Source of the DNA: an uncultured Legionellales bacterium
GTDB lineage: Bacteria > Pseudomonadota > Gammaproteobacteria > Eutrophobiales > Eutrophobiaceae
Assembly: GCA_913046215.1 (NCBI GenBank)
Contig: CAJWRJ010000011.1
Location: 1 to 48,579 of the forward strand
Direction: 5' to 3'
Length of the DNA stretch: 48,579 nucleotides
Part shown: positions 47,525-48,579 of the stretch, piece by piece
Position numbering within the stretch: position 1 is the stretch's first letter
Layout of the letters: every line of letters begins with the position of its first letter
The notes under the pieces: model-generated
Seen by the model: the letters and a program-made list of their open reading frames with translations, nothing else
Told to the model about the DNA's origin: nothing
Databases searched by the model: none
Made by a program: the position numbers and the translations under genes

Positions 47525-48049
47525 TTAAATAAATTTTTCTAGATTTTTCTGTGAGCGAATAATCAACTCGCATATTTCTCTCGCAGCTCCCTGCCCACCA
47601 TTACTTTTTGTAATATATTCTGCGAGTTTTCTAACTTCAGGGTGCGCATCAGCAACTGCAACTGGCAACATCACTTCTTTCATCGCAGGCAAATCTATTA
47701 TGTCATCTCCTACATATGCAACTTCGGAAGCTGTTAAATTTAACTTATTAATTAATTTTTTTAATACTTCCCCTTTATTTTTTTTACCTTGGTAAACATA
47801 TTTTATTCCAAGTGATGACATGCGCTCAGCAACAATATTCGATGAGCGGGCAGTAATTACTGCTACATTACAACCTGTTTCCATTAACATAACAATTCCG
47901 TGGCCATCTCTTACATGAAAAGCCTTATACTCATTTCCATTTTCCCCAATATATAATTTTCCATCTGTTAATACACCGTCTACATCAAAGACAATAAGTT
48001 TTATATTAGCTGCTTTTTCTAATAACACTTCATTAGTTGGTTCATCCAT
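47525..48049 (-). CDS. kdsC: 3-deoxy-D-manno-octulosonate 8-phosphate phosphatase KdsC
   Basis: HAD phosphatase that makes free Kdo for LPS. VFDVDGVLTDG (near residue 20) has the catalytic Asp pair; VITARSS is motif II; YVGDDIIDLPAM is motif IV. The 174 residues have no cap domain, as in the tetrameric C0-type KdsC. It lies 3 bp after kdsD, whose product feeds the same pathway. Confidence 0.95.
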   Translation of the reverse strand: MDEPTNEVLLEKAANIKLIVFDVDGVLTDGKLYIGENGNEYKAFHVRDGHGIVMLMETGCNVAVITARSSNIVAERMSSLGIKYVYQGKKNKGEVLKKLINKLNLTASEVAYVGDDIIDLPAMKEVMLPVAVADAHPEVRKLAEYITKSNGGQGAAREICELIIRSQKNLEKFI

Positions 48050-48052
48050 TTT

Positions 48053-48579
48053 TTAAATCACTCGAGCACGCAAAAGATCATGCATATTTAGAATGCCACG
48101 CAGTATCTCTTCTTCATCCACTACGACAAGCGCATTAATACTATGCGTTTCCATTAGTGCTAATGCTGAAGCAGCAAGTGAGTTAGTAACTATGGTTTTT
48201 GCGTTTTTCGTCATTACATCTTTTATCTTGGATAGTTTAAAATCAATCCCTGAGTCAAGTGCTCGGCGCAAATCCCCATCAGTGAAAATACCTAAAAACT
48301 CATTATTTTTATTAGTAATTGTTGTAACACCGAGACCTTTGGCAGACATTTCAATTAATGCTTCACCAAGTGTTGCGTTTTCTAAAACTTTTGGTATCTC
48401 ATTTTCCGTGTGCATAATATCATCAACACGTAGTAGCAAACGTTTGCCTAATGCTCCTCCAGGATGAGAAAGAGCAAAGTCATCTTCATTGAAACCACGT
48501 TTTTCAAGCAAGGCAATCGATAAAGCATCACCCATTGCCAGAGTTGCTGTGGTACTTGATGTTGGTGCAAGCCCAAGCG
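48053..48579 (-). CDS. kdsD: D-arabinose 5-phosphate isomerase KdsD (5' end missing)
   Basis: Converts ribulose 5-phosphate to arabinose 5-phosphate, the first step of Kdo synthesis. The frame runs off the end of the window; the ATG at 48535 is internal, because LGLAPTSSTTATLA of the sugar-isomerase (SIS) domain is read before it. GFNEDDFALSHPGGALGKRL is the typical end of the SIS domain. Two CBS domains follow (about 45-160 of the visible part). Roughly half of the protein is present. Gene order kdsD-kdsC-lptC-lptA-lptB is standard. Confidence 0.94.
   Translation of the reverse strand, partial: LGLAPTSSTTATLAMGDALSIALLEKRGFNEDDFALSHPGGALGKRLLLRVDDIMHTENEIPKVLENATLGEALIEMSAKGLGVTTITNKNNEFLGIFTDGDLRRALDSGIDFKLSKIKDVMTKNAKTIVTNSLAASALALMETHSINALVVVDEEEILRGILNMHDLLRARVI

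Noticed and set aside
48053-48535. Taking the ATG at 48535 as the start of kdsD
   Set aside because: The reading frame continues upstream with conserved SIS-domain residues to the window edge, so the gene is truncated, not short.

Overview
The window is chromosomal DNA from an aerobic, low-GC gammaproteobacterium. Supporting evidence is an aa3/caa3-type cytochrome oxidase operon with DUF2244 and DUF2909 partners, the rpmH-rnpA-yidD-yidC-mnmE block, hisA-hisF-hisI-hisE-tatABC, DUF2782 beside thrB, and kdsD-kdsC-lptCAB-rpoN-hpf-ptsN. I cannot name a genus. There are no phage, insertion-sequence, CRISPR, rRNA or tRNA signals. Coding density is very high: no gap exceeds about 190 bp, and many neighbouring genes overlap by a few bases.

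Layout. (1) 1-5152: cytochrome c oxidase operon on the minus strand (DUF2244, coxB with a fused cytochrome c domain, coxA, a 41-codon assembly gene, ctaG, coxC), facing a DUF2909 gene cut by the window edge. (2) 5298-9730: complete biotin operon bioB-bioF-bioH-bioC-bioD, with a BirA-type operator in front of bioB. (3) 9823-16021: gyrB, recF, dnaN and dnaA on the minus strand. (4) 16165-19916: rpmH, rnpA, yidD, yidC and mnmE on the plus strand. The strand switch between dnaA and rpmH, three DnaA boxes and two ParB parS sites inside recF mark this as the replication-origin region. (5) 19943-28835: a surface-glycan (LPS core/O-antigen) cluster: three GT9 heptosyltransferase-like genes, an O-antigen ligase, GT2 and GT4 glycosyltransferases, a zinc-ribbon methyltransferase, an ELM1-like protein and one poorly classified glycosyltransferase. 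(6) 28853-31765: a small zinc-finger gene, ilvE, a rhodanese gene and tatABC. (7) 31862-34114: hisE, hisI, hisF, hisA. (8) 34226-39787: polA, DUF2782, thrB, mgtE. (9) 39917-48579: a PTS of phosphorelay proteins only (ptsI, HPr, EIIA-Man, HprK, EIIA-Ntr) joined to hpf, rpoN, the Lpt LPS-export genes and the Kdo genes kdsC and kdsD (kdsD is cut by the window end).

The pieces form a coherent cell: aerobic respiration, biotin synthesis under likely BirA control, DnaA and ParB based origin functions, and LPS made from the Kdo step (kdsD/kdsC) through core and O-antigen assembly to transport (lptBAC). The PTS has no sugar-specific EIIB/EIIC here, so it is probably regulatory. I found no convincing undescribed multi-gene system. 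The most notable points are the twin parS sites embedded in the FHVE codons of recF, the BirA operator, the glycan cluster directly behind mnmE where mnmG-rsmG-parAB often lie, and several very small genes (rpmH, tatA, zf-CHCC, the cox small assembly gene, the DUF2909 fragment).
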